Assembly: GCA_040384325.1 (NCBI GenBank)
Contig: JAZKJL010000005.1
Coordinates: forward strand, 62,001-126,000
Direction of reading: 5' to 3'
DNA from: JACMLX01 sp040384325
Lineage (GTDB): Bacteria; Gemmatimonadota; Gemmatimonadetes; Gemmatimonadales; Gemmatimonadaceae
Length of the DNA stretch: 64,000 nucleotides
This document shows, piece after piece, positions 50,291 to 59,999 of this stretch. The notes below the pieces were generated by a model, which had not been told where the DNA came from, did not search any database, and saw only the letters and a program-made list of their open reading frames with translations. Made by a program: the position numbers and the translations under genes. The first letter of the stretch is position 1, and the number at the start of each line of letters is the position of its first letter.

Positions 50291-51424
50291 TCACCCGTGG
50301 TCGTGCACCGGCGCATTGGGCCTCGATCCGTATGTGGAGTCAATCCATCGACGGTAGCTGCCGTCCATCACGGCGCGCCACCACCGTTCCTCTTGCAGAA
50401 ACCAGTCCACGGTCTTCCGGATGCCCGTCTCGAACGTCTCCGCCGGCTCGAAACCGAGTTCCCGCTCCAACTTTGCGGCGTCGATGGCGTAGCGGCGGTC
50501 GTGTCCCGGCCGGTCGGCCACGAACGTGATCAGATCCGTTGCCCGGCGCCCGTCGACGGCCGGTGCGTGGGGGAAACGTGTCGCCAGCACCGGATCGGCG
50601 GCGAAGCGCTCGTCCACCAGCGCGCAGACCAGGCGCACGATGTCGATGTTCGCCCACTCGTTGCGGCCGCCCACGTTGTAGACCTCGCCGACGCGGCCGC
50701 GCTCCAGCACGGCATCGATGGCACGCGCATGGTCACGCACGTACAACCAGTCACGCACCTGCCGACCATCCCCGTACACCGGCAGCGGACGCCCCTCGAG
50801 AATGTTCACGATCACCAACGGGATCAGCTTCTCGGGAAAATGAAACGGTCCGTAGTTGTTGGAGCAGTTGGTGGTGCTGACCGGCAGTCCGAAAGTGTGG
50901 TGGTACGCGCGCACCAGGTGATCGGAGCCGGCCTTGCTGGCCGCATACGGCGAGTTGGGCGCGTACGGCGTGCGCTCGTGGAACGCCGGATCGGAAGGGC
51001 CGAGTGCGCCGTACACTTCGTCGGTGGACACATGGTGGAATCGCACCGGTCCGTCGATCAGCTGTTCCTGCAGCCAGACCTGGCGCGCCGCCTTCAGCAG
51101 CTCGTGCGTGCCGTTCACGTTCGTGGTCACGAAGGCATCCGGGCCGCTGATGGAACGGTCCACGTGCGACTCGGCGGCGAAATGCACGAGGGTGTCGATG
51201 CGGTGCTGCCGGAGCAGGGTCGCGGCCAGGTCGGGCGTCCCGATGTCGCCGTGCACGAAGACGAATCGCGGATCGCCGTCGGCCGCCGCCAGGCTCGATC
51301 GATTGCCGGCGTAGGTGAGCGCGTCGAGCACCACCACCAGGTCGTCGGCGTGCGTGTCGAGCCAGTAGGTGACGAAGTTCGAGCCGATGAAGCCCGCGCC
51401 GCCGGTGACGAGGAGTCTACGCAT
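50291..51424 (-). CDS. rfbB: dTDP-glucose 4,6-dehydratase
   Basis: This is the second step of dTDP-L-rhamnose synthesis. The Rossmann motif GGAGFIGSN is near residue 8, followed by the STDEVYG catalytic loop and the YAASKAGSD Tyr-Lys pair. The length is 377 residues. It is the last gene of the run rfbA-rfbC-rfbD-rfbB (minus strand) and overlaps rfbD by 8 bases (stop of rfbD at 51417). ATG 51424 gives MRRLLVTGG; the longer frame upstream is inside rfbD. Confidence 0.95.
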   Translation of the reverse strand: MRRLLVTGGAGFIGSNFVTYWLDTHADDLVVVLDALTYAGNRSSLAAADGDPRFVFVHGDIGTPDLAATLLRQHRIDTLVHFAAESHVDRSISGPDAFVTTNVNGTHELLKAARQVWLQEQLIDGPVRFHHVSTDEVYGALGPSDPAFHERTPYAPNSPYAASKAGSDHLVRAYHHTFGLPVSTTNCSNNYGPFHFPEKLIPLVIVNILEGRPLPVYGDGRQVRDWLYVRDHARAIDAVLERGRVGEVYNVGGRNEWANIDIVRLVCALVDERFAADPVLATRFPHAPAVDGRRATDLITFVADRPGHDRRYAIDAAKLERELGFEPAETFETGIRKTVDWFLQEERWWRAVMDGSYRRWIDSTYGSRPNAPVHDHG

Positions 51425-52292
51425 CGGCCATTTCGGCGAGCATCTGCCGCAGCGCGGTCCGCCAGTGCATCGTCGGAACCTGCAGCGCGGCCAGCGTGGC
51501 GGTCTTGTCGAGCACACTGTACGACGGTCGTGTGGCAGCCGTGGGATAGTCTTCGGTGGTGATGGGCAGCACGGTCGTGACACGTGGCAGCAAGCCCGCC
51601 GCCGCCGCGTCTTCGCTGACCGCCACCGCCAGGTCATACCAACTCGCCACACCAGCATCGGTCCAGTGCATGATGCCCCCGAGTTCGGGACGCTCCACGG
51701 CCGCCCAGATCGTGGTCGCCAGCGTGCGGGCCCACGTCGGCGTGCCCACCTGATCAGCCACCACGCTGACCGACTCCCGTTCGCGCAGCAGTCGCAGCAT
51801 CGTCGTCACGAAGTTGGTGCCGTGCGCCGAATACAGCCACGCGGTGCGCATCACCAGCGCACGCGCCCCGAGCGTGTCGAGCAGTGCCGACTCCCCGTCA
51901 CGCTTGGTGCGCCCGTACACCGACTGCGGTGCGGTGGCATCGTCGGTGCGCCACGGCCGCGCCGAACCGCCGCCGAACACGAAGTCGGTCGAGACGTGGA
52001 TGATGCGCGCCTCACACCGCAGCGCCGCCTCGGCCAGCGCCTGCACCGCCGTCACGTTGACGGCATGGGCCAGCCGCGCTTCGGTCTCGGCGCGGTCCAC
52101 CGCAGTGTACGCGGCCGCGTTGATGATCACGGACGGGCGATGCCTGTCGATCATGCGCGCCACGGCGGCACTGTCCTGCAGGTCGAGGTCCGCACGAGCC
52201 AGTGCATGCACGAGGGTGCCGGCTGGCTGCGTGCGGGTCAATTCGCGACCCAGCTGACCCGAGGCACCCGTCACCAGCACGGTGCCGCTCAC
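51417..52292 (-). CDS. rfbD: dTDP-4-dehydrorhamnose reductase
   Basis: This is the final step to dTDP-L-rhamnose. The NAD motif GASGQLGRELT opens the protein, with AAAYTAVDRAETEARLAHAVN, STDFVFGG and the VYGRTKRDGE Tyr-Lys pair. The length is 291 residues. The GTG start at 52292 overlaps the rfbC stop (GTGA). The upstream open frame belongs to the rfbC region and is not coding for this protein. Confidence 0.94.
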   Translation of the reverse strand: MSGTVLVTGASGQLGRELTRTQPAGTLVHALARADLDLQDSAAVARMIDRHRPSVIINAAAYTAVDRAETEARLAHAVNVTAVQALAEAALRCEARIIHVSTDFVFGGGSARPWRTDDATAPQSVYGRTKRDGESALLDTLGARALVMRTAWLYSAHGTNFVTTMLRLLRERESVSVVADQVGTPTWARTLATTIWAAVERPELGGIMHWTDAGVASWYDLAVAVSEDAAAAGLLPRVTTVLPITTEDYPTAATRPSYSVLDKTATLAALQVPTMHWRTALRQMLAEMADA

Positions 52293-52837
52293 GGCAGCGG
52301 CTCGATATCGGACAGTGGCGTGCCCGCCAGATCCTTCGGCGACAAGACGAGTGGCGCGCCGGCGTCGATCGGCCAGGCGATGTTCAGCACGCTGTCGTTC
52401 CATTGCAACGTGCGTTCGCTGTCCGGGTCGTACACGTCGGTGACCTTGTACTGCACATCTGCGACGTCCGAGAGCACCAGGAAGCCGTGCGCGAATCCCG
52501 GCGGGATCCAGAGCTGCCGATGGTTCTCTTCCGACAGCTCGAGGCCGAGCGACCTGCCGAAGGTGGGCGACGACCGGCGCACGTCCACCACCACGTCCCA
52601 CACCCGTCCCTGCGGGCATCGTACCAGCTTGCCCTGCGTATGTTGCAACTGGTAATGCAGGCCGCGGAGCGTGCCGCGCGTGGAGCGGCTCTGGTTGTCC
52701 TGCACGAACGTCACGTCGGCCACCTCGGCCCGGAACTGCGCGTCATTCCAACTGGCGAGGAAGAAGCCGCGCGGATCGGCGAAGACACGTGGCTCGATCA
52801 GGCAGAGCCCTTGCAGGTCGAGTGCGGTGCACCTCAC
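52289..52837 (-). CDS. rfbC: dTDP-4-dehydrorhamnose 3,5-epimerase
   Basis: This cupin-fold epimerase of 182 residues has DPRGFFLASWN near the N-terminus, the catalytic-His region GTLRGLHYQLQHTQGKLVRC, and IPPGFAHGFLVLSDVADVQY, all standard for RfbC. The GTG start overlaps the rfbA stop, and its own stop overlaps rfbD, so the four rhamnose genes are translationally chained. Confidence 0.95.
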   Translation of the reverse strand: MRCTALDLQGLCLIEPRVFADPRGFFLASWNDAQFRAEVADVTFVQDNQSRSTRGTLRGLHYQLQHTQGKLVRCPQGRVWDVVVDVRRSSPTFGRSLGLELSEENHRQLWIPPGFAHGFLVLSDVADVQYKVTDVYDPDSERTLQWNDSVLNIAWPIDAGAPLVLSPKDLAGTPLSDIEPLP

Positions 52838-53742
52838 GCGGTGCGCGGCTCCGTCAGCATCTGTCGCAGGTATTGACCGTAGTGCGTCTTCAGCAGAGGC
52901 GCGGCGAGTCGTTCCACGGTCGCGTCGTCGATCCAGCCCTGTCGCCAGGCAAGTTCCTCCGGGCACGCCACCTTCAGGCCCTGTCGATGCTCGATGGTCT
53001 GGATGAACTGGCCCGCCTGCAGCATCGAGTCGGGCGAGCCGGTATCCAGCCACGCGGCACCACGGCCGAGGATCTCGACGTTGAGCTGTCCCTTGGCCAG
53101 ATAGGCTCGATTGACGTCGGTGATCTCGAGCTCCCCGCGTGCCGACGGCCGGATGGTGGCTGCGATGTCGCAGACCTGCTGGTCATAGAAGTACAGACCC
53201 GTCACCGCGTAGTTGGAGCGCGGACTGGCCGGTTTCTCCTCGATCCCGATGGCGCGTCCGGCCGCATCGAACTCCACCACGCCGTACGCGGCGGGATCGG
53301 CGACCCGATAGCCGAAGACGGTCGCGCCCTCGGTGGCCGCCGTCGCGCGTTGCAGCGACGTCGAGAGGTCGTGACCGTAGAAGATGTTGTCGCCGAGCAC
53401 CAGGCAGCTGGTGCGATCGCCGATGAAGTCCCGACCGATGACGAACGCCTGCGCCAACCCGTCGGGCGACGGCTGCGCGGCGTAGCTGAAGGCCATGCCC
53501 CACTGCGACCCGTCGCCGAGCAGGCGCTGAAACGACACCTGCTCGTGCGGGGTGGTGATGATCAGTACCTCCCGGATCCCGGCCAGCATCAGCACCGAGA
53601 GCGGGTAGTAGATCATCGGCTTGTCGTACACCGGCAACAACTGCTTGCTGACCGCATGCGTGATCGGGTACAGTCGCGTGCCGGACCCACCGGCGAGGAT
53701 GATCCCGCGCCGCCCGGAGGCGGTCGTGGTCGCAGTGGTCAT
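52834..53742 (-). CDS. rfbA: Glucose-1-phosphate thymidylyltransferase
   Basis: This first step couples glucose 1-phosphate to dTTP. Motifs are ILAGGSGTRLYPITHAVSKQ, YDKPMIYYPLSVLMLAGIRE, VLGDNIFYG and the late RGAAWLDTGS. The length is 302 residues. It heads the rfbA-C-D-B operon. Its start lies 22 bases beyond the citrate synthase stop on the same strand, so some readthrough between them is possible. Confidence 0.96.
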   Translation of the reverse strand: MTTATTTASGRRGIILAGGSGTRLYPITHAVSKQLLPVYDKPMIYYPLSVLMLAGIREVLIITTPHEQVSFQRLLGDGSQWGMAFSYAAQPSPDGLAQAFVIGRDFIGDRTSCLVLGDNIFYGHDLSTSLQRATAATEGATVFGYRVADPAAYGVVEFDAAGRAIGIEEKPASPRSNYAVTGLYFYDQQVCDIAATIRPSARGELEITDVNRAYLAKGQLNVEILGRGAAWLDTGSPDSMLQAGQFIQTIEHRQGLKVACPEELAWRQGWIDDATVERLAAPLLKTHYGQYLRQMLTEPRTA

Positions 53743-53764
53743 CGTACCGGTGGTGCTGGCAGGC

Positions 53765-55126
53765 TCACTTCCGGATGCTGTCCTTCACAGCGCGCGGGAA
53801 CTTGTTCACCAGCGGGTCCACGTATTCACGCTCGCCGTGGCCGATGTAGATCTGGCGCGGCCGCGCGATCTTCTGCTCCTTGTCGTCCAGCATCTCTTCC
53901 CACTGCGCCAGCCAGCCGGCGGTGCGGGCCACCGCGAACAGCACGGTGAAGAAGTCGGTCGGGAAGGCCATCGAGCGGTAGATCAGGCCCGTGTAGAAGT
54001 CGACGTTCGGGTACAGCTTGCGCGACACGAAATATTCGTCGGAGAGCGCGATTCGCTCCAGTTCCAGCGCGATCTCGAGATCCTTGTCGATGCCGATCTG
54101 CGCGAAGACCTGGTCGGCCAGCTTCTTCACGATGCGGGCGCGCGGGTCGTAGTTCTTGTACACGCGGTGGCCGAAGCCCATCAGCTTCGGGCCGCCCTTG
54201 CCGCTCTTCACCGACTCGATGAACGCCGGCACGTTCTTCGGGTGCTCGATCTCCTTGATCATGCGCAGCACCTGCTCGTTGGCACCGCCGTGGAGCGGTC
54301 CGAAGAGCGCGGCGATGCCCGCCGAGACGGCACTGAACGGATCGACGTGGCTGGAGCCCACGGCGCGCACGGCGTTGGTGGAGCAGTTCTGCTCGTGGTC
54401 GGCGTGGAGGATGAACAGCACCTCCAGCGCACGGCTGAACACCGGGTTGGCCTCGTAGCGCGGCTCGCTCATGCGGGCCACCATCGAGAGGAAGTTCTCG
54501 CCGTAGTTGAGCTGGTTGTCGGGATAGATGATCGGCAATCCCTTCACGTGCCGGTACGCGAACGCCGCCAGCGTCGGGAGCTTCGCCAGCAGGCGGATCA
54601 CCGAGATGTAGCGTTCCTTCGGATCGAAGATGTTGTGCGCGGCCGGGTAGAAGCTGGACAGTGCCGCCACCGACGAGCAGAGCATCGACATCGGATGCGC
54701 ATCGTACCGGAACCCTTCCAGGAATTTCCGGATGTTCTCGTGCACGTAGGTGTGGAACGTGATGTCGTGCACCCACGTGTCGTACTGGGGCTGCGTGGGC
54801 AACTCGCCATGGCGCAGCAGGTAGGCCACCTCGAGGAAGGTGGCCTTCTCGGCCAACTGCTCGATCGGATAACCACGGTAGCGCAGGATGCCCTGGTCGC
54901 CGTCGATGAACGTGATGGCACTCTTGCAGCTGGCCGTGTTCATGAACGCCGGGTCGTAGCTGAGCAGCCCGAACTCGCCGGGCTCGCCCCGCTTGACCTG
55001 CTTCAGGTCGGCGGCACGGATGTAGGTGTCGCCTTCCGGGCCCTCGGTCGTGATCGGCGCGCCGAATGTGTTGCCGGTGCGGCTGTCGCGAAGCTCGAGG
55101 GAACCACCGGCCGTCGTGTCACTCAT
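53765..55126 (-). CDS. gltA: Citrate synthase
   Basis: It condenses oxaloacetate and acetyl-CoA at the entry of the TCA cycle. The 453-residue protein shows HADHEQNCSTNAVR (catalytic His), PLHGGANEQV, MGFGHRVYKNYDPRA and VDFYTGLIYRSM (catalytic Asp). It is the long, allosteric-type hexameric form common in diderms. The ATG at 55126 has a CAGG ribosome site. A GACAG/CTGTC hairpin lies about 100 bases upstream (55221-55234). Confidence 0.96.
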   Translation of the reverse strand: MSDTTAGGSLELRDSRTGNTFGAPITTEGPEGDTYIRAADLKQVKRGEPGEFGLLSYDPAFMNTASCKSAITFIDGDQGILRYRGYPIEQLAEKATFLEVAYLLRHGELPTQPQYDTWVHDITFHTYVHENIRKFLEGFRYDAHPMSMLCSSVAALSSFYPAAHNIFDPKERYISVIRLLAKLPTLAAFAYRHVKGLPIIYPDNQLNYGENFLSMVARMSEPRYEANPVFSRALEVLFILHADHEQNCSTNAVRAVGSSHVDPFSAVSAGIAALFGPLHGGANEQVLRMIKEIEHPKNVPAFIESVKSGKGGPKLMGFGHRVYKNYDPRARIVKKLADQVFAQIGIDKDLEIALELERIALSDEYFVSRKLYPNVDFYTGLIYRSMAFPTDFFTVLFAVARTAGWLAQWEEMLDDKEQKIARPRQIYIGHGEREYVDPLVNKFPRAVKDSIRK

Positions 55127-55401
55127 CCTGCGTCTCCACACTGGAATTGTTGCGCACCTGGGAGGGCCCCGGCACGAGCGGGAGTCAGGGGCAGCGGCCG
55201 GCACTGGTGGCGCTCGTCCTGACAGTGTTCTGTCCCGAACCTAACAGCCCCGCCGACGCCTGCATGCGACCGCCCGACCACGCCTGTCGTCCACGCGGCC
55301 GATTGTCCCCGGCGCTCGATTCCCGCATTTTCCGCAGTCCGGGCGTGACGTGGCATGGCTCTCGCCAGTCTGTTCGGACGGCATCGGTGTACCACCGCGA
55401 T

Positions 55402-55567
55402 TGAGTGGCCAGGAAACGACGTTTGGGGTGCAGTCGCTCGGTGGGCCATCCCGGCTGGCGGCGTTGGAAATCCTCGCAATACCGCTGGTATTGCTCTGGT
55501 TTCCGCCTTGCCGGCCGGGCGCCCCACCGACCTTTGTGCTACCCCAACGTCATTTCCTGGCCACTGA
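55402..55567. repeat. 166-base palindrome upstream of the asparagine synthase gene
   Basis: The outer arms 55402-55428 and 55542-55567 are almost perfect reverse complements (TGGCCAGGAAA and TTTCCTGGCCA with GACGTT/AACGTC). Complementarity continues with gaps (CGGTGGG/CCCACCG, CCCGGC/GCCGGG, GGAAA/TTTCC) down to GCAATACC/GGTATTGC around a 3-base loop at 55484-55486. A single long hairpin of about 83-base arms can form. It fills the centre of the 481-base gap 55127-55607, which otherwise shows no gene. Confidence 0.8.
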
Positions 55568-55607
55568 GCGGCCGGCCGCGACCACCCTGATTCGCTCCTA
55601 TTCCATT

Positions 55608-57551
55608 ATGTGCGGGATTGCAGGCTTCCTCGGTGCGCCGACACGCGGCACGCCCGAGGCCTCCGTGAAGGCCATGACCGATGCCATCGCCCATCGCGGC
55701 CCGGACGCCGATGGCGCCTGGTGTGACGCGGAGGCCGGCGTGGCGCTGGGCCACCGACGCCTGTCGATCATCGACCTGTCGCCCGCCGGTGCGCAGCCGA
55801 TGGCGTCGGCCAACGGCCGATACGTGGTCGCCTTCAATGGCGAGGCCTACAACTACAAGCCGATTCGCGACGAGCTCGCTGCGTCGGGCTACGACTTTCG
55901 CGGCCACAGTGACACCGAGGTGCTGCTGGCCGCCTTCGAGCGCTGGGGCATCGAGGCCAGCATTCCGCGCTTCGCCGGCATGTTCGCCCTCGCCATCTGG
56001 GACCGGCACGAGCGGGCGCTCTGGCTGGTGCGCGACCGATTGGGCGAAAAGCCGCTCTACTACGGTCAGGTCGGCGACAGCTGGCTGTTCGGCTCCGAGC
56101 TGAAAGCGCTGCGGGCCTTCCCCGGTTGGCACGGCAGCATCGACGTCCAGGCGGCGACCCAGTTCCTGCGACACGGCTACATCCAGGCGCCGCAGACGAT
56201 CTACACCGGCATTCACAAGGTCCGGCCCGGTTCGATGGTCGTGCTGAAGGCCGGCGAGCCGCCGCGCGAACGGACGTACTGGTCCGCCGAGTCGGCGGCC
56301 CGCGCCGGCATCGCCGACCCGTTCGCCGGAAACATGGATGAGATCGTCAGCGCACTCGACGTGGAATTGCGGCGGGTCGTGGCCGACGAGATGGTCGCCG
56401 ACGTCCCGCTCGGCGCCTTCCTCTCCGGCGGCGTGGACTCGTCGCTGATCGTGGCCCTGATGCAGGCGCAGGCGTCGCGTCCGGTGCGGACGTTCACGAT
56501 CGGCTTCGACGATCCGTACTACAACGAGGCCGGTTTCGCCAAGGAAGTGGCCGCGCACCTGAAGACGGACCACACCGAGTTGATGGTGCGTGGCGACGAC
56601 GCGCTCGATTTCGTGTCGCGCCTGTCGGAGCTGTACGACGAACCGATGGCCGACATTTCGCAGCTGCCGACGTTGCTGGTGTCGCGGATGACGCGCGAGC
56701 ACGTCACGGTCGCGCTGTCCGGTGACGGCGGCGATGAACTCTTCGGCGGCTACAGTCACCACAGCGCGCGCGGTCTGGTGGACCGGGTCGCCAGCGCCAC
56801 GCCGGCCATCTTGCGACAGGCCCTCGGCACCGCGCTGCAGTCACTCCCGGACCCGTTGCCCGCGGCGCTCTCGCGCGCGGTGTCCGGCAGCACGCAGTCG
56901 CGCCCCGCCAACACGCTCTCGCGACTCGGCGCCGTCCTGACGTCGGACGGGGGCTCGGATGCGTTCGTCTCGGCGATGGCGCACAGCGTCGATGCCGCCA
57001 GCCTTCTGCATCCATCGCTCCGCGCACAGGCTGGGACCGGTGCGCTGGTCGGCCCGTGGCTCGGCAACGATCGTGGCTTCGAATCCCGCATGCTGTTCGA
57101 TGCCACCACCTACCTGCCGGACGACGTGCTGGTGAAGGTCGATCGCGCGGCGATGGCCTTCAGCCTCGAGACGCGCGCACCGCTGCTCGACCATCGCATC
57201 TTCGAGTTCGCGTGGCGTGTGCCGTACGCGCTCAAGGTGCATGACGGTGTCGGCAAGCAGCCGCTACGCGAACTACTGTATCGCTACGTGCCGCGTGCGC
57301 TCATCGACCGGCCGAAGCGCGGCTTCTGGGTGCCGCTCGCCGCCTGGCTGCGTGGCCCGCTGCGTCCGTGGGCGGAGGCGCTGATCGAAAGCAGTGCGGT
57401 CGACTCGGGGGAGCTGCTGGACGTCGAGATGGTGCGACGTCTCTGGTCGCAGCACGTGAACGGCGTCGCGAACCACGGCGAGCGGCTCTGGCCCGTGCTG
57501 TCCTTGCTGGCCTTCATGCAGGCCGACGCGCGCGCTCGCCAGATGTCCTGA
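55608..57551 (+). CDS. asnB: Asparagine synthase (glutamine-hydrolysing) / AsnB-type amidotransferase
   Basis: This 647-residue two-domain enzyme starts MCGIAGF, so Cys2 is the glutaminase nucleophile once Met is removed. That fixes the start at 55608. N-terminal motifs include HRGPDADGAW, LGHRRLSIIDLS and GEAYNYK. The synthetase part has the ATP loop FLSGGVDSSLI, SGDGGDELFGGY and KVDRAAMAFSLETRAPLLD. In polysaccharide clusters such enzymes often amidate sugar acids or precursors. The neighbouring glycosyltransferases suggest that role, but amino-acid biosynthesis is the alternative. Confidence 0.92.
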   Translation: MCGIAGFLGAPTRGTPEASVKAMTDAIAHRGPDADGAWCDAEAGVALGHRRLSIIDLSPAGAQPMASANGRYVVAFNGEAYNYKPIRDELAASGYDFRGHSDTEVLLAAFERWGIEASIPRFAGMFALAIWDRHERALWLVRDRLGEKPLYYGQVGDSWLFGSELKALRAFPGWHGSIDVQAATQFLRHGYIQAPQTIYTGIHKVRPGSMVVLKAGEPPRERTYWSAESAARAGIADPFAGNMDEIVSALDVELRRVVADEMVADVPLGAFLSGGVDSSLIVALMQAQASRPVRTFTIGFDDPYYNEAGFAKEVAAHLKTDHTELMVRGDDALDFVSRLSELYDEPMADISQLPTLLVSRMTREHVTVALSGDGGDELFGGYSHHSARGLVDRVASATPAILRQALGTALQSLPDPLPAALSRAVSGSTQSRPANTLSRLGAVLTSDGGSDAFVSAMAHSVDAASLLHPSLRAQAGTGALVGPWLGNDRGFESRMLFDATTYLPDDVLVKVDRAAMAFSLETRAPLLDHRIFEFAWRVPYALKVHDGVGKQPLRELLYRYVPRALIDRPKRGFWVPLAAWLRGPLRPWAEALIESSAVDSGELLDVEMVRRLWSQHVNGVANHGERLWPVLSLLAFMQADARARQMS

Positions 57552-57555
57552 GCCG

Positions 57556-58689
57556 ATGGCCAAGCTTCTCTTCGCCGCCAACGACAAGCGTTCCGCCTGG
57601 CTCGCGGCCGCCATCCGCGATCTCGGGCACGAACTGGTGGAGGTGGCGTTCGACGACATCGATCGCGCCACGAAGCTGCGCGCCGGTGTGCTGTCGTTCT
57701 CGTCGCCGCGCATGGAATGGTGGCAGAACTACCAGACGCACCCGCTGGTGCAGGCGCGGCGCGCCGAGGTGTTCCGTCGCAATGCGCAAGCGCACGCCGA
57801 TGGCGCCGATGGCATCGTGACCTGGGGCAGCTGGTTTGCACCCCTGCTTCGCCGCAGCGATGGCAGCCAGGTGCCGTACGTGTACTACATCGACCAGAGC
57901 CGTTCGGTGACGCCCGACCCCTTGGAGCTGAAGCCGCGCTTCCCGCGGCCGCGCGGCGGCAATCGCCGGCAGCGGGAGGGCTACCTCGGGTCCGCGGGCG
58001 TGTTCTGCATGTCGCGCTGGGCGGTGGACCAGACGGCACGTGCACATCCCGGATTGCCGCCGTCGCTGGTGCAGTGGGCGGGCTGGGGACCATGCGCATT
58101 CGACCTGTCCGGCGAGCCACTCGATGAGCGCCGCGGCGCGCCGGTGGTGCTGCACGTCGGCAACGACTTCTATCGCAAGGGCGTGGATTTCCTGGTGCAG
58201 GTCGCGCGACGCGTGCGCGCCGAGATTCCCGAGGCGCGATTCATCGTGGTGGGAAAGGACCAGAGCGACCATCCGGTCGACCTCAGCGACGTGGAGTACC
58301 TCGGGTTGCTCTCGGATCGTGAGCAACTGAAGCAGCTCTTCCGATCAGCGAGCCTGTTCTTCCTCCCCAACCGGTTCGACCGCTCACCGCATGTGCTGGT
58401 CGAGGCGATGAGTGCCGGCACGCCGGTGGTGGTGTCGCATCAGGGTGGTCCCGGTGAACTGGTGACGACCTACGATGTCGGCGCCGGCGCTGCGGTCGGC
58501 GACATCTCCGGGTACGCCGATGCCATCCTGGCCCTCCTCCGTGACGACGACCGGCGTCGTCAGTACGGGCTCGAAGGCAAGCGACTGGCGGCCACCACGT
58601 TCAGCTGGCGCGAGATTGCGCAGCGCGTCACCGCGCCGCTGCTGGCGGCGCAGGGCGCGTCGCCGCACATGACCCTGACGCACACATGA
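57556..58689 (+). CDS. Glycosyltransferase family 4-type
   Basis: This 377-residue GT-B-like enzyme lacks an obvious N-terminal nucleotide fold signature, but the C-terminal half is typical: VLHVGNDFYRKGVDFLVQVA, VEYLGLLSDREQLKQLFRSA and the donor-binding RFDRSPHVLVEAMSAGTPVV. The sugar and acceptor are unknown. It follows asnB after 4 bases and overlaps the next glycosyltransferase by ATGA, so the three are one unit. Confidence 0.85.
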   Translation: MAKLLFAANDKRSAWLAAAIRDLGHELVEVAFDDIDRATKLRAGVLSFSSPRMEWWQNYQTHPLVQARRAEVFRRNAQAHADGADGIVTWGSWFAPLLRRSDGSQVPYVYYIDQSRSVTPDPLELKPRFPRPRGGNRRQREGYLGSAGVFCMSRWAVDQTARAHPGLPPSLVQWAGWGPCAFDLSGEPLDERRGAPVVLHVGNDFYRKGVDFLVQVARRVRAEIPEARFIVVGKDQSDHPVDLSDVEYLGLLSDREQLKQLFRSASLFFLPNRFDRSPHVLVEAMSAGTPVVVSHQGGPGELVTTYDVGAGAAVGDISGYADAILALLRDDDRRRQYGLEGKRLAATTFSWREIAQRVTAPLLAAQGASPHMTLTHT

Positions 58690-59978
58690 CCACGCACACC
58701 GCCGACAGCCAGCGCGCGCTCTTCCTCGCCAACAGGCTGCCCTGGCCGCTGGTGGATGGATGGACGCGCCGGACGTTTCATGTCATCCGTCAGCTGGCGC
58801 TGAAGTGGCCGGTGCACGTCATCGTCCTGTCCGATGGCGACCCGGTGCGACTGCGCGAGGCGCAGGTCGCACTCGGCAGCTCGGTCACGGTGCAAAGCAT
58901 CCGGCGCCGCCCGTTCCGACGGCTGCGCGGCCTCTTCGGTTCCGTGGTGCGCAACCGGCCGTTTCACGTCGCGGCCGACACCGATGCCGACTTCACCAGG
59001 GCGGTCGGCGCGTTTCTACGCTCCAACGACGTGGCGCTGATCGGGTGCGCCGGTGTCAACATGGCCGGCTACTTCTCGCTCGACACACAGCATCGCGCCT
59101 TGCACCTGGTCGACACGCACAACATCGACTCGCTGGTGGTGGATCGCTTCGCATCGTTGGCGAAAGACCCTCTCCGACGCGCGTTCCTGACCCTCGCTGC
59201 GCCGCAGATGCGCACGTGGGAACAGCAGGTGTTCGCCGACGCCGATCTCGTGATCGTCTGTTCGGATTCGGAGATTCCGCTCGCGCGAGGCCTCGCCCCC
59301 GCGGCCGCCGTGCACTGCATCCCGAACGGTGCCGACGTGGACCAGTTACCGCCGCGCCCTGCCACGACGATGTCGGTTGGTGCGGCGCGACTGCTGTTCT
59401 TCGGGCGGTTGGATTATTTCCCGAATCTCGACGCCCTCGAATTCCTGCAGGCCTCGATGCTCGACGAGCTGCGTCGTCGGCTGCCGGGTTTCCGCCTGCG
59501 CATCGTCGGCGCCGGCGACACGGCGCCGATCGCGGCACTCTTCCGCGACGTGCCGGAAGTCGAAGTGGTCGGCTTCGTCGATTCGATCGGCGACGAGTTG
59601 CAGGCGGCCGACGCCGTGCTGGTGCCGCTGCGCACCGGCGGCGGCACGCGCCTCAAGATCCTCGAGGCGATGGCGGCAGGCCGCCCCGTGATCTCGACCA
59701 CGATCGGCGCCGAGGGCATCGACGCGACCGATGGTGTCGACATCCTGCTGCGCGATGAGCCGTCGGCCTTCGTGACCGCGGTGGAGTCGGTGATCGCAGA
59801 CCGTGCCACCGCCGATCGCCTCGGCGCGGCGGCCCGCGAGACCATCATCGCCAAGTACAGCTGGGATGGCATCGGCGCGAACCTGCGGCGCCTGGTCGAG
59901 GAGACGCTGCGTGATGCGCCGGAGAGCGCAGGCGTGATCGGTTCCGATTCGGGTCGAGCGGCGCCGGCACTGAACTGA
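58686..59978 (+). CDS. Glycosyltransferase (GT-B, GT4-like)
   Basis: This 430-residue enzyme has an N-terminal PWPLVDGWTRRTFHVIRQLA acceptor-binding motif, a central HNIDSLVVDRFASLAKDPLR and the C-terminal GRLDYFPNLDALEFLQASM, VEVVGFVDSIGDELQAADAV and GGGTRLKILEAMAAGRPVIS. It resembles the PEP-CTERM/XrtA-type Stp1/PEP-linked glycosyltransferases in general shape, but no exosortase is present. It ends the + strand polysaccharide run; a minus-strand histidine kinase follows. Confidence 0.85.
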   Translation: MTTHTADSQRALFLANRLPWPLVDGWTRRTFHVIRQLALKWPVHVIVLSDGDPVRLREAQVALGSSVTVQSIRRRPFRRLRGLFGSVVRNRPFHVAADTDADFTRAVGAFLRSNDVALIGCAGVNMAGYFSLDTQHRALHLVDTHNIDSLVVDRFASLAKDPLRRAFLTLAAPQMRTWEQQVFADADLVIVCSDSEIPLARGLAPAAAVHCIPNGADVDQLPPRPATTMSVGAARLLFFGRLDYFPNLDALEFLQASMLDELRRRLPGFRLRIVGAGDTAPIAALFRDVPEVEVVGFVDSIGDELQAADAVLVPLRTGGGTRLKILEAMAAGRPVISTTIGAEGIDATDGVDILLRDEPSAFVTAVESVIADRATADRLGAAARETIIAKYSWDGIGANLRRLVEETLRDAPESAGVIGSDSGRAAPALN

Positions 59979-59999
59979 ACGGCGCGGGAAGCGCAGCGG

